Shown: positions 21,245 through 32,681 of the stretch, piece after piece
Position numbering within the stretch: the first letter of the stretch is position 1
How the letters are laid out: every line of letters begins with the position of its first letter
Assembly (NCBI RefSeq): GCF_000340215.1
Contig: NW_006921551.1
Location: forward strand, 144,475-208,474
From: Pseudocercospora fijiensis CIRAD86
Lineage: Eukaryota > Ascomycota > Dothideomycetes > Mycosphaerellales > Mycosphaerellaceae
Direction of reading: 5' to 3'
Length of the DNA stretch: 64,000 bases
The notes under the pieces: model-generated
What the model saw: the letters and a program-made list of their open reading frames with translations, nothing else
The model's database searches: none
Told to the model about the DNA's origin: nothing
Made by a program: the position numbers and the translations under genes

Positions 21245-21299
21245 AGCCGGATTATTCCCGCCAATGGGGCTCTCTGCTATAGAACTAGTAAATCCGGGG

Positions 21300-22080
21300 T
21301 CCGGGGTCTTAGTAGGATTCGATGTCCTTGTGCTTTCTATTATAACTAAGCTAAGTAGAACAAAACATTAGTTTGTTGCCTATTAAATTATATAAAGAAG
21401 ACTAAGTATTACTAGAAATAAGAAGCTACTTATATATATATATAAAATTAGCCTTAGTACTTAGTAGTGCTAACTAATCTATAATACTCCCCTTTAGGCA
21501 CTTCCTACTATATAATAAGGGTAGTTTAGTTATATTCTAGCCTCTCTAGCCTTACTTCTTATTGTCCTCTAGCTTTATATACTATCCTTAGTACTTACTT
21601 TTGCCTTATTCTTTATATGCCTTCTAAGTAATTCTATCTTATTAGCTAAACGGAGCTCTTTATTAAATTATATATAGTGTCTTTCCTAGCCTATACTGCT
21701 AATTAGCTGCTTCCTTTTATATAAATATAAGCAAAGGCAAAGTCTAGTTTGCTAGCAATTAGCCCTATTATAAGCTTAAGTACGGACTTAAAAAACTAAG
21801 CTAGCTATTATCTTTATAAGCTTGTACCTTCTTGCTTTAACCCTAAGTTTTCTTCTACTAAACAATAATATATATATACTAATAGTACTTCCTTCCTTTA
21901 GTACTAATAATACTTTAGGTAGCCTTCTAAAAAGAAGATATTATAGCTACTATTAAGTACCGTAGTAGAGGATATATAGCTACCGGCTTTAGCAAGGATA
22001 GTAGTAGTAGTAGAAAGCGCCTAGGTATACTTAATTTTAGCAGTTCGGTTGTACGCTTTTCCTAACTTTATTAGGTAGTA
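21300..22080. other. RIP-degraded repeat sequence, no gene assigned
   Basis: CpA/TpG are nearly absent and TpA is dominant from about 21310 on. Short open stretches only. It may be the flank or LTR of the elements that follow, but no terminal repeats were found by eye. Confidence 0.35.
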
Positions 22081-23180
22081 GTAGAGATCCTAAGGGCCTA
22101 TAGTAGGGCGAGGCCTCTTAGTACGAGTTAACTATAGAGTAGCTCCTTTCTACCCTTAAGGCTACTAGTCTTAAGAAGAAGACTAGCAAGGACTCGGATA
22201 ATATTATCTAGATTACTATTAATTAGAGCAATTTCCGCACTATTACTAAGCTCTTCGTTAATGCCTTTAGACTTAGTATAACTCTAGCTACCTTACTACG
22301 CGACTAGGGTATTAACGTAGTTAGTTATAGCAATCTATACCCTTCTCGTACTATAGTCCTAGAGTTAGTAGGAGAAGATAATCCTCTTAGATTTAATGTC
22401 TTCCGTACTTCTCTTACCTATAACCCTTAGAGAGGAGGCTACTATACTTTAGGTACAACTCTTGCTTATACTAAGGGCAGGATTATTAACGACCGTGCTC
22501 CTAGTTCCTATAGTTATTAGTCTAAGAGCAAGAAAGCTCCTTATAAGCCTTATAAGAATAAGAAGAAGTTTAATAAGGGAACTTACAGCTCCGATATCTA
22601 GGCTAAGATTAACGATTCTTCCGATCCTAGGTTAGTATATAGAAGAGCCTACCTTAACTATACTTATAGTAACTATCCTAACTAGTGCCTATTCTACAAT
22701 AAGAATAGCAACTTTGCTAAGACTCGTAAGTCTAATAAGAAGCTAACTAATTCTACTAAGAGTAGTCGCTCTACCTCTCGTAGCGGCACTTAGCGTAAGC
22801 TAGCTTAGAATAATATCGAGGCTTCTCTAATCGTCGATCCTCTCTTTTATTATAGCCTAAACGTTCTTATTAAGCCTTAGACGGGATATATAGATCCTAA
22901 GGAGATACTAGGTATTATACGCCTCCTATTTACGTATAATCTAGATAACACTTAGCCTAGATTTATTCGCAACTTAATTGCGAGTATATAAGGTACTATT
23001 AATCGCTTTAATAAAGCTTAGGTCGCTATAGTGTCTATATCTAAGGAGGATAAGGATAAGGATAAGGATAAGGATAAGGATAAGGATAAGGATAATAAAG
23101 AGGATCCTAACTCCTTTAGTAGTTTTAGTAATAGTAACTCTAATAAGGATATAGAGAATTAGCCTCTCTTTTCTTAAAGC
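22080..23180 (+). pseudogene. Degenerate ORF of unknown family, gag-like composition
   Basis: One plus-strand frame can be followed for about 360 codons with only RIP-type stops. It is rich in Ser, Asn, Lys and Tyr, contains SYSYQSKSKKAPYKPYKNKK near 22510-22570, and ends in an acidic/basic dipeptide run (Asp-Lys)n encoded by the hexamer array at 23047-23096, followed by a Ser/Asn stretch and a stop near 23180. No catalytic motif is visible. It could be a gag-like ORF of the neighbouring Copia element or belong to another repeat. Confidence 0.4.
23047..23096 (+). repeat. (GGATAA)n hexamer array, about 8 units
   Basis: Eight uninterrupted hexamers, in frame with the surrounding ORF and encoding alternating Asp and Lys. 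A related Asp/Lys-rich stretch occurs on the minus strand near 33940-34000 inside the Copia gag, so the same repeat may have existed in that gene. Confidence 0.85.
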
Positions 23181-23402
23181 TAAATTAGAGAGGAAAGAGG
23201 GCTTTCTTAGCTAGGTTAGGAGAGCCCGCTATTAAAACTCCTATACATTTTCATTTAATTTAGCTTAGTATTAGAGAATTGGTTTCTATATTAAGTCTTA
23301 ATACTAGACCTAAAAGATAGCTCTAGTTAGTGTAGTATTTTCCGGGAGTAATAAAATAAGAAATAATTAGCTTAAGTTAACTACTAATTCGAGTATAAAT
23401 GA

Positions 23403-23494
23403 GATTCTAGTACAAATAAGATTCTAGTATAAATAAGATTCTAGTACAAATAAGATTCTAGTACAAATAAGATTCTAGTACAAATAAGATTCTA
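23403..23494 (+). repeat. 17-bp tandem repeat, 5.4 copies
   Basis: Unit gattctagtacaaataa. Five full copies (23403-23487) and a 7-bp remainder lie just downstream of the Copia pol end. Only isolated C/T differences separate copies. Confidence 0.9.
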
Positions 23495-26357
23495 AAAGAG
23501 TAGCTTAGGAAGTTATCCCGTTTTAGTCTAGTTCTTAGATAATTAGGTTGTTTGACTTTAGCTTAGTTAGCTAGTCCGCTATCTGCTTTTTAGTTTCGAT
23601 ATACTAAATGTTAAGTCTCCCTTTCTTATACTGCTCTTTATAATAGTAATTTCTTAGGGAGATATGTCTTAATCTTCTAGAGTTAATATAATTATTAATA
23701 AGATAGATAGATAACTAATTATTATAGTTAATTGTAATACGGTTAATAGCAAACCTAGTAAAGTTACTAATTTCCTTAGAAAGGTTTCTTAACTACTTTA
23801 ACTCTCTTGCAGCTTTAGTAAGTACTATATACTTAGCTTTAGTACTAGAATAAACTACCTCTTTCTATAGTTAAGACCTCTATAGAACTAGTCCTCCTAC
23901 TATTAGAAGTAGAAATCCTAATATAGACCTTATAGTCCTAGGATCTCTAGCAAAATTAGTATCTAAGTAGACCTTTAGACAGCTTTTAAGCTTAATTTTG
24001 TTAGAGTTGCTTTTCTTAAATACTAGGGATTTGTTAATTATACCTATAATATACTTCTAAATATGCCTTACTACTATAACGTGTTTAGGTCTAGGATTCT
24101 AAAGAAATCTAGCTAGATAGTTAATAGTATAGATAATATTAGGTCTTGTCTAATTTGAAAGATATTATAGCTTTCTAATTATTTAATTAAAGTATTCGTA
24201 GTCCTCCTTTATGCATTTAGGTTTGAATACAGTTAGGAGTCTCTTAAGTAAATACTTAATACCTTTGTATTAGTTAAGGCCGTGCTTCTATAGCTTTTTT
24301 AAGGAGTAATAATACTAAGAGATTTTAAGGCTTGTACTATCCTTAATAATGTATAGACTAAGAAACTAGTTTGTCTGTATAATCTTAATAGTATAGTTCT
24401 TCCTTAGACCTTTAATAAGCTTGTTAATCTTAGCTTAGGTTTTGCTAAAGATCTAAAAGTTATTAATATAAAGGACAACTATAATTCTATTACTAACAAA
24501 GAGACAACTGTTACTTCTAGTTAGTTTAAGCCTAAGAATCTTAAGTGTATTAGCAGCATTATAATGCTATAAAGGAGTAGCCTACTTTATACTAAATAGG
24601 CCCTTCTTAATCTCTATATACGGGAATTGCTTTAGATCTTTCCTAATAAGATATAATCCTTTAGGTGCAAGTATATAGTTAGGTCTGTCTATATCTAGTT
24701 CTAGAAAAGCAGCCTTAACATCTACTTTACATATCTTCTAGCTAAAGGTAGCTAAAAGTCCTAAGCAGAATCTACTTATTATAGCCCTTAGGGTTAGGGC
24801 AAAAGTTTGTTTAAAGTTAACCCCCTTCTTTTAAGTAAAACCCCGGGCTATATATCTTGCCTTAAACTTCTTAATAGTACTATCTAGTAGGCGTTTAATA
24901 TTCTAGACCTATTTGCCTAATATTAGTTGTCTTCCCTTAGGAAGTTCTTTAGTAGATATCTATTTAAGAGTACCTATTTTGTTAAAAGCCTTAAGCTCCT
25001 TATAAATAGCTTCTCTCTAAAGTCTAGCATTTTTGCTATTTAATGCTTTATAAAGAGTTAATAGCTCTCCCTCTCTAGGCTTCTTAGCCTTCTTCTTTAG
25101 AAATCTCCTTAAGGTAGTATTTATAACTCTAGTTACGGTGCTATACTCTAGTCTTCTTATAACTCTGCCTCTTAAGGATGTTATAGAGGGTATATTAGCT
25201 AGGTCTATAAACTTTTCCCTAGACTTCTAAGCAAATTCTAGTAAGGGACTTCTACGCCTCTTATATCCTACTATCTAGTTAGATATATATATTTTTAGTA
25301 TATCTTCTTAATTCTCCTAATGCTATATTAGATCGGACTAGGCTTCTTCTTATATTGCCTCTTAGGCTAGAGGTTGTAGTGCAAAATTCTAAGCATTAGG
25401 AGGTAGTTTAGGAATCGGTTTAGCTAATAGCCTCTACTCCCTCTAAAGAGGTAACTCTAAAGGCTCCCCCTAAAGAGTAGGCTCTTTAGCTACTGCTAGA
25501 CTAGGATTATATATTACAACTTCCTAATTCTAGGGACTAGGTACTATAGATGCATTTCCCGAGGGAAACTTAGACGTTATACTATTCTCTATATTAGATA
25601 AGAACCCTAAAGGAACTCTAGATTCGCCTAGATTAATTCTAGCTTAGGAATGTTCTATAATCTAAATATAGGGAGGAGCTAGATATACTTTGTTTCTTTT
25701 ATTACTAAATGTCTAATCTTTATAGAAACCAATATAGCAAGAGAACTTGATTTTATGCTGCTAGATTCCCCTTTTATTATTAAACTATAGTCTCTATAAT
25801 AGGTAGTTCGTTAAAGAGTAATCTTAGAATCCGATATTCTAGTAGATTACTACTCTTAAGGCAAATTTAGTACTCTTTAATCGTTCTTCCTTATTAATAT
25901 ACTTATATACCTTATAACTAAATCTTCTAACTCTTAAAAGATTAACTAGTGCTCCCCCTTAATTTAAGTCTTTCTTAAGGTTAATAATAGAAACACCCTT
26001 AGTTGTTAGATTTGCAAGTCTGTTAGTAAGGTACGTCAAATAATATACTATATATAACTATATATCCTATAGCATCCCTAAATCAAGCATTATAGCTCTT
26101 GCGTTCGTTAAGATAGTCTTATTTAATAACTCTGCTATGCTATTTTGTTTAGGAGTATATAGGGTTAAGAAGTCCTATCTATATCTAAGGATCTTAGTAG
26201 CCTTTTAAAGCTACTTGTTATTAAACTGTTTCCTATTGTTAGAGAACTAAATCTTTAGCCTCTTTCTATATCAGTAAAACCACTTGTTTATCTATTTCTT
26301 AATAAGTTATAGACTACTACTTACGTTTAGTATAAAGTTATCCTATCTTGCCCCTAC
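23495..26357 (-). pseudogene. Copia pol, RT and RNase H part
   Basis: RT: IIVVLYINNF at about 24450-24485, where the family has Y-V-D-D-L, so both catalytic Asp are now Asn (24459-24470); then KTxAKINKLIKGL and a GLYIIKD-like block. RNase H: VYLDTNFARDPRTIRSILGF at about 23970-23915 (family DADWAGD) and KEVVYSSTKAKYIVLTKAAR at about 23870-23810 (family LSSTEAEY). The N-terminal side at 24800-26357 continues toward integrase with many stops. A dead Copia polymerase. Confidence 0.85.
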
Positions 26358-26362
26358 CTTTA
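26358..26362. repeat. Target-site duplication of the Gypsy element (left)
   Basis: cttta here and at 33028-33032 directly flank the two LTRs. A 5-bp duplication is usual for Ty3/Gypsy integration. Confidence 0.9.
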
Positions 26363-26708
26363 TGTTACGGATCTAATTAGTTAGAGTCCTTACATAATCT
26401 TAGAGCGACGCTAAGACTAGTAGGCTAAGCTGTCGCTCTATCTTACTAGGAGCGATAGGAGCGGTTAAGAGCGACAGCGTCGCTTACGTCGCTTACGACT
26501 ATAGACAAGATGTCTCCTTTGTATTTAGGAACGCCGGAATGCCCTTATAGCTCGAGGCGTTTAACTTATATTACCTACTTACTAATTGGAATTACCTTTG
26601 TACTAATTATTCTGTCTCTGCCTCCCGCTTGTGTTAGCCTCTCTAAAGAAGCCTCGGCTTGCACGTGATAAGAAGTTACCTAACGATCTGTCGCGAGTAA
26701 CCGTAACA
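26363..26708 (+). repeat. 5' LTR of the Gypsy element
   Basis: 346 bp, starting TGTTACGG and ending CCGTAACA (short inverted ends). It contains an inner inverted repeat around gctgtcgctct / agagcgacagc. Matches 32682-33027 except for a handful of transitions. Confidence 0.95.
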
Positions 26709-26710
26709 CT

Positions 26711-27660
26711 TTGAACGCCCTTAGGATAAGTGCCTTATTACAAGTCGGAAGGGGAACTCCCGCCCCTAGCGAGACAGGCAGTACTCGACGCACTACCTCT
26801 AGTATTAGCAATGTACTAGGAACCTATACCGGAAACGATTCCCTTAAGATCGGAAAGCTAGACTTTTATTACGGCGACCGAGACAAGTTCGATACCTAGG
26901 TTAGCTAGATAGATATGTATTTCATATTCAACTAGGTTTAAGACAACTTAAAGCTAGTCTTCGTAACGACGTTTATGCGAGGTAGGGCTTAGTATTAGGT
27001 TAAACTATTTCTTAGGACCTATCTAGATAGCAATAGGACCGACAATTCGGATAGAATCTTCGCAAGCTACGAACATCTTAAGCGTACGATAAAGAAGGTC
27101 TTTAGATCTTCTAACGAGGTTGCTACCGCAGTTAGGGTTATCTAACACTTAACTTAGAAGGGGTTATATACCGATTACGCCGCTAAATTTTAGGAATACG
27201 CCTAACTTACGGATTAGGACGACGAAGCTCTTATAACAATGTATCGGCGAGGTCTTAAGGACAACGTTAAAGACGAGCTTATACGCGACGGTAGAAAAAT
27301 AGATAATATAGGAACATTAGTTAAGGTTACGATCGATCTCGACGATAGGCTCTACGAACGAGCTTTAGAACGACGTTACGATTCTAAGACTTCTAGAAAA
27401 GCTAGTTATACTCCTAGATACGATAATAGACGAAACTATAGTACCTACGATAAACCAAAGGGGAACAACTACTATAGCGCGCAACTAATAGAGCTAGACG
27501 CTACCTAGAAGGGTCGAGCATTTAAAGGAAGAAAAGGTAAGAGTTCGCCTAAGAAAGTAGGAAGATTGACTTGCTATACGTATAGCAAGGAAGGCTATAT
27601 AGTACGGAACTGCCGCGGCAAGAACATAGTGCGACGCGAATAGTTTAATATAATGCAACG
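26711..27660 (+). pseudogene. Gypsy gag
   Basis: Begins at about 26711 just after the LTR (MNALRISALL...). A TYTGNDSLKIGKLDFYYGDR block followed by DKFDT is the usual start of the capsid region. RGLKDNVKDELIRDG (about 27247-27291) is the conserved capsid C-terminal part. A zinc knuckle lies at 27572-27613: CYTYSKEGYIVRNC, where the family has C-x2-C-x4-H-x4-C; the second Cys and the His are Tyr, both RIP-type changes. The capsid would package element RNA. The frame is open from 27239 to 27508 but broken elsewhere. Confidence 0.88.
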
Positions 27661-30245
27661 AAAGGACTCGGGCAGAGAAGGCTACCGAATAATAGTAGAG
27701 CTATACTCTATTAATAACGCGCCGAGGACCTACGCAGAGGTCGTAAAGAAAGAGCTACGACAAATCTGTATAATAGTACGACGACAAGAACCCGTATATA
27801 GAACCCTTTACTAGAGATTCTGTTACGACGACTAATACTAAATTCATTATTCTGCTAAAATAGAAGCAGGATTCTTCCCTTAGATTAGGAGACTCGTACG
27901 AGAAGATGCGAAATCCTAGTTAGAAGAAGAAACGATTAATAAATCTTGCTTAGATGCCGACGATAAAGAAAACCGAGATCCGGAAGCTTCATTCCCTCCT
28001 AGGGAGGAGTTAGGAGCTATCCTAGAAGTACCGGAGTCCCCTTAGCAAGAGGAGGAATAGCAAGAAGATTTAGAAGGAAGTCTAGATACCGAGGAAGAAA
28101 CTACGAATAAAGAAAGTAAAGACGAATTCGGGATTAACGACGATACGATCCTTACGTTTACGATAGATATACCTATAGTAGCGCGAACAATCGCCTTGCA
28201 TCTAGTACGCAAATACAAGGAAATGTTTCTAAAGATTAACGGACAACGGAAGGTAGATCCTGTCCAATTTGATTATTTCTAGATAAGCTTAGGGGCAAAA
28301 TTCTAGAATTACCCCCGGATACCTATAGACTATACGTACTATAACTTCATTACGGAGCGAGTACCGATAGGAAGTATAATTACGCCCTACGGATACGTCC
28401 TACCCGACGAAAGGACGATTATTACTTAAGATATACGTTAGACGGTCTAGCGATTAAATTAGCAATACCGAAAGGCTATAGCAGCGTAGGGACGGGATAT
28501 ATACAACGACACCCTCGAAGAAAAATTATATGCCGAAGAAGCACGAACGGTAGGACTACGGATCCGTAGCTAGTTAGAACAACGTTAGGCTACTAATTAG
28601 TCGGGAAACGGACTAACTCTCTAGATTAGAGCGTTCTAAGAGAGTTCCTTAATACCGAAAGCGCTTAAGCATTAACAGCAGTCTTCCGTATAAAAGTTAT
28701 CGTTAACGGGCACCCGACGAGTGCATTAATAGATTCCGGAGCGAGCGGGAACTTTGCCTCCGAATTATTCGTTAAAAGCCGAGGGATCGTAACCCGAAGT
28801 AGAAGAGAAGGAGCGTATAAACTTATAGTAGTAGATAGGTTACCGCTACCTAGTATAGAACGAGAAACGATACCGTTACTACTAGCTATCTAACAGCACT
28901 ACGAGGAGATTGTCTTAGATATTACTAATATAGCCAGTTATAATATTGTATTAGGTATACCTTAGTTAAGAAAGTATAACCTAGTCGTAGACTAGAGAAG
29001 AGGAGTACTTATATTTAAGGAATACAACTATATAATCGGCATTCAACCTATATAGCGGCAGCGTTCGTAGGCAGATAAGATTAACAAACGTAGAGCGACT
29101 CGTAAGACGTTTACGTCGATAGGAATTACGGAGAACCGTATTCAACCCGGATCGATACTACCGTTAGGTTAGGAGGGTTATAATAATAATTACGGGAAGG
29201 ATAGAAGTTATACGCTATTAGAGAATGAAACTAGAATCTCGGACCTAGACATTCCTAAAGAGTATAGTAAGTAGAAGCGACTCTTTAAAGAGGAGAGAGG
29301 TAAGGTAGCCTTACCTAAACACTAACTATAGGATTATAAGATACACTTATAGCATAGGAAAGAGCCTCTATAGGGACCCTTATACGTAATGTCTAAGAAA
29401 GAGCTTAAAACCCTAGATAAGTAGCTAAAAGAGAAATTAGAAAAAGGCTAGATACGGAAGTCGACATCCTCGGCAGCCTTACTAGTAATGTTCGTTCCGA
29501 AAGCCGGATTAGACGAAGGACGGCTAGTAGTCGATTTTAGACGACTTAACGATATTATAATTATAAATCGGTACCTACTACCGAACATCGAAGAAATACA
29601 AGACCGATTAACTAGATTAGACTAGTATACGAAGATTGACCTACGCGATGCGTTTTACGCAATACGTATAGTAGCTAGATACGAATGGATAATAGCATTC
29701 CGAACAAGATATAGGCTTTACGAATTCTTGGTTATACCTATAGGACTTATAAATGCCCTAGCGTTATATTAAGACCTTATAAACGAAGTCCTCCGAGACC
29801 TTCTAGATATATGCGTTATCGCATATATAGACGATATCTTAGTCTATACTAAGGGAGCTCTCGCGGACTATATACGAATAGTGTAGGACGTCTTTAAACG
29901 ATTTACTTAAGTAGGATTTAAGACTATACCTAAGAAATGCGAATTCTATAAGAAGGAAGTTAAGTTCCTAGGATTTATTATTAGTACTATAGGAATTAGG
30001 ATTGATCTAGAAAAAACTAAGTCAATATAGGAATAGCTAACGCCTATATGCGTTAAAGACGTACAATCATTCCTAGGATTAGCTAACTATAACAGGAAAT
30101 TTATCGAGGGCTACTCTAAGATAGCGGCACCCCTTACGGAGCTTATAAAGAAAGATAAGAAATAGAACTAGAGCACAAAGGAAGACGAAGCGTTTAGGCA
30201 GCTAAAGAAGCAATGCGTTTCTACGCTAACGCTACGATTATTCGA
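27660..30245 (+). pseudogene. Gypsy pol: protease and reverse transcriptase, up to assembly gap
   Basis: Aspartic protease: ALIDSGASGNFAS with the D-S-G at 28732-28740. RT: KSTSSAALLVMFVPK at about 29461-29505, GRLVVDFRRLNDI, YTKIDLRDAFYAIRI, EFLVIPIGL, then AYIDDILVY with the catalytic Asp pair at about 29824-29835, and VKFLGFIIS. The region ends at the Ns with [20 protein letters not shown], the start of the RT/RNase H connection. Stops are at Gln/Trp codons. Between gag and protease lies an acidic linker at about 27900-28130. Confidence 0.92.
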
Positions 30246-30667
30246 NNNNNNNNNNNNNNNNNNNNNNNNNNNNNNNNNNNNNNNNNNNNNNNNNNNNNNN
30301 NNNNNNNNNNNNNNNNNNNNNNNNNNNNNNNNNNNNNNNNNNNNNNNNNNNNNNNNNNNNNNNNNNNNNNNNNNNNNNNNNNNNNNNNNNNNNNNNNNNN
30401 NNNNNNNNNNNNNNNNNNNNNNNNNNNNNNNNNNNNNNNNNNNNNNNNNNNNNNNNNNNNNNNNNNNNNNNNNNNNNNNNNNNNNNNNNNNNNNNNNNNN
30501 NNNNNNNNNNNNNNNNNNNNNNNNNNNNNNNNNNNNNNNNNNNNNNNNNNNNNNNNNNNNNNNNNNNNNNNNNNNNNNNNNNNNNNNNNNNNNNNNNNNN
30601 NNNNNNNNNNNNNNNNNNNNNNNNNNNNNNNNNNNNNNNNNNNNNNNNNNNNNNNNNNNNNNNNNNN
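30246..30667. other. Assembly gap (422 N) inside Gypsy pol
   Basis: Run of Ns between RT and integrase. From the family layout it should hold RNase H and the integrase zinc-binding (HHCC) domain. Confidence 1.
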
Positions 30668-31830
30668 CAACGAGTTCTAGAATATATTAAGAAATGTCTA
30701 CAATATCAGCGTAACAAGGCTAATAGACACGCTAGATATAGACATATCTAATTTAGGACGCTACTAGATAAACTATAGGACGAAGTTACAAAAGACTTTA
30801 TTACGAAACTACCGAAGTCTAAGGATCCGGTTATAGGACATAGCTACGATATAATACTTGTTATAGTCGATAGGCTTACGAAATATATACACTTTATTCC
30901 TGCTAACGAAGCGAGTACGGCAGAGCAACTCGGATACCTCGTACTAGATAGACTTGTACGATACTACGGATTTCTAAAGACCTATATTACGGATAGAGAC
31001 AAGCTCTTTACGTCAAACTACTAGAAGACGCTTACAGCGACACTTAGAATTAAGCATAAGCTATTAACGGTATACTATCTATAGATAGACGGCTAAACGG
31101 AAATCAAGAATCAGGCCTTAGAGGTATACTTACGGCACTACGTTAATTACGTATAAAACAATTGGGCATCGCTATTACCTATAGCACAACTTACACTAAA
31201 CAACTAACAATCTGAGACTACGAAAGAGACACTATTCTTCGCTAATTTTAGGAAACATCCGCAGCTGTTCGGGGAATAGTATTTATAGTATCTATACGCG
31301 GATAAAGCGATAGTCGCTTTAGAAGACTTAAAGCAGGTGTATAAACAATTGCAAAGGGCAATTGCCGAGTCTTAAGAAAAGATTACGGGACCGTATAATG
31401 CTAAACGAAAAATAGCACCTTAGCTAAAAAAGGGGGATAAAGTCTACCTCCTAACAAAGAATCCAAAAACCCGGAGATCGACTAAAAAACTAGACTACGT
31501 TAAAGTCGGGCCATTTTTGATTAATAAGCCTAAAGGACTAGTTAATTACCGACTTAAACTACCGGACGACGCAAAAATCTACCTAGTATTCTATATCTCT
31601 ATACTAGAACCTGCAGACGCCGAAACACTGTATTAAGAAACATTTTACTTCTAACCTAAGGAAGAAAATAAGTTTGAAGTCAAGAAAATCCTAGACTAGT
31701 AAGGTCAGAAATACCTTATTAAATGGAAAGGATACCTACATTTAGAAAACACTTAGAAACCAAAAGAAAACCTACAGAACTGTTAGCAGATAATTAAAAA
31801 ATATCAGAACCGGACAAAAAGGAAATAACT
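30668..31830 (+). pseudogene. Gypsy pol: integrase and chromodomain
   Basis: After the gap: VLEYIKKCLQYQRNKANRHA, then the integrase core: DIILVIVDRLTKYIHFIPA (first Asp, about 30850-30905), YITDRDKLFTSNY (second Asp, about 30984-31022), DGxTEIKNQALEVYL (Glu, about 31088-31130). A C-terminal domain with KGDKVYLL follows. At about 31675-31815 a chromodomain reads KYLIKWKGYLHLENT then KPKENLQN; the expected aromatic Trp is now a stop. Chromodomains direct integration to methylated-histone chromatin, consistent with its heterochromatic neighbourhood. Confidence 0.9.
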
Positions 31831-31831
31831 A

Positions 31832-31905
31832 GTATAGGAATTGAACCTACGACCTCTTAGACCCTATCGATTATAGCGCCTTAGAGTTCTTAACGACCTA
31901 GGGCA
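31832..31905 (-). other. tRNA-like remnant downstream of Gypsy pol
   Basis: On the minus strand GGTTCAATTCC (31838-31848) matches the B box of tRNA genes exactly, preceded by a segment that could fold as variable and anticodon arms and by GTCGTTAAGA, a poor A box. It is too degenerate to assign an amino acid. It may be a tRNA or SINE relic captured by the element, or chance. Confidence 0.25.
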
Positions 31906-32224
31906 GTGTAGCTCGAGGAGCGAGGACTCTAATAGCGTACCTAGCAACTATGTCTTTTGTAGCTAAGAATTATACTACTAGACTAACTAGCTAGAAGATA
32001 AAATAGATAGGAAACATTAAAAATACATACCTTTAGGACACTAGACTCTCGGCACTCCTACTAGGAATTTCAGAGACAGGCTAGGATGTCCTATCTAGAC
32101 GACTCTAGTTATAAGGCGACATCTATAATCGGCTATCTAGGGGAAACGGCTTATTAGTAGGCAACGAGAATAATATCGGCTCTATAGGCGAAGAGCCTAA
32201 CTCTCTTTCGAGCTCCTCCGCCTA

Positions 32225-32536
32225 TTAAATAGAGGCTTCCTCTACCTTAAGAGCTTATACCTCCCGATCTTCCTTTATACGTAGCGACTTACGTAAGCGA
32301 CGGACCTTTACGCGATACTCGAAAAGCTTCCGCGTAAGGAGGTCCTCCTCCTCTTCGGCCGCTTCGAGATCTTTAGCTATCTTTAGGCGCGCCTTCCGGA
32401 TTTTTTTATACTCTATACGAGTAACTTGTATATTATAGGACTAGCCGTGTAGGGCGCACTCGGAGCAGCGACTAGAACGAAGATCGACTTTATAGGATTT
32501 ACCGGCCTATTCGTAATGAAAGTAGCAGATCGGCAT
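32225..32536 (-). pseudogene. Antisense ORF in the Gypsy 3' region: Cys motif plus coiled coil
   Basis: From ATG at 32536 the minus strand reads MPICYFHYE, then SSRCSECALHG (C-x2-C), then a long charged helix: RIEYKKIRKARLKIAKDLEA, EEEEDLLTRKLFEYRVKV, RRLRKSLRIKED; stop at 32225. That is 103 codons with only two or three RIP-type stops. I recall similar small Cys-plus-coiled-coil ORFs near fungal retroelements and as stand-alone hypothetical proteins, but the function is unknown. It is opposite in direction to gag-pol and ends about 150 bp before the polypurine tract would be needed. Confidence 0.6.
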
Positions 32537-32670
32537 TTCGAGGCAGTCGGCGAGGATGTTATTTGCGATATTTTCCTTACGCTAGCGAGAAGACAAGTCC
32601 TTCGATAACTTTAGTATAATAAAGAAGTTAGAATCAGAAAGTTCCGGAATAAGGGACTATTCCGCTTAAG

Positions 32671-32681
32671 GAGGGGGATAG
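32671..32681 (+). promoter_or_regulatory. Polypurine tract of the Gypsy element
   Basis: aggagggggat followed by a short ag-containing junction and then the 3' LTR start TGTTACGG at 32682. Purine-rich primer for plus-strand DNA synthesis in LTR elements. Confidence 0.75.

Noticed and set aside
23047..23096. Telomere-like array
   Set aside because: The GGATAA hexamer is in-frame coding and is not the TTAGGG telomere repeat of filamentous ascomycetes.
23403..23494. CRISPR-like appearance of the 17-bp repeats
   Set aside because: Repeats are directly adjacent with no spacers, in a eukaryotic nuclear context.
30213..30680. Open frames through Ns
   Set aside because: Artefact of the assembly gap; the same applies to frames at 48302-48891.
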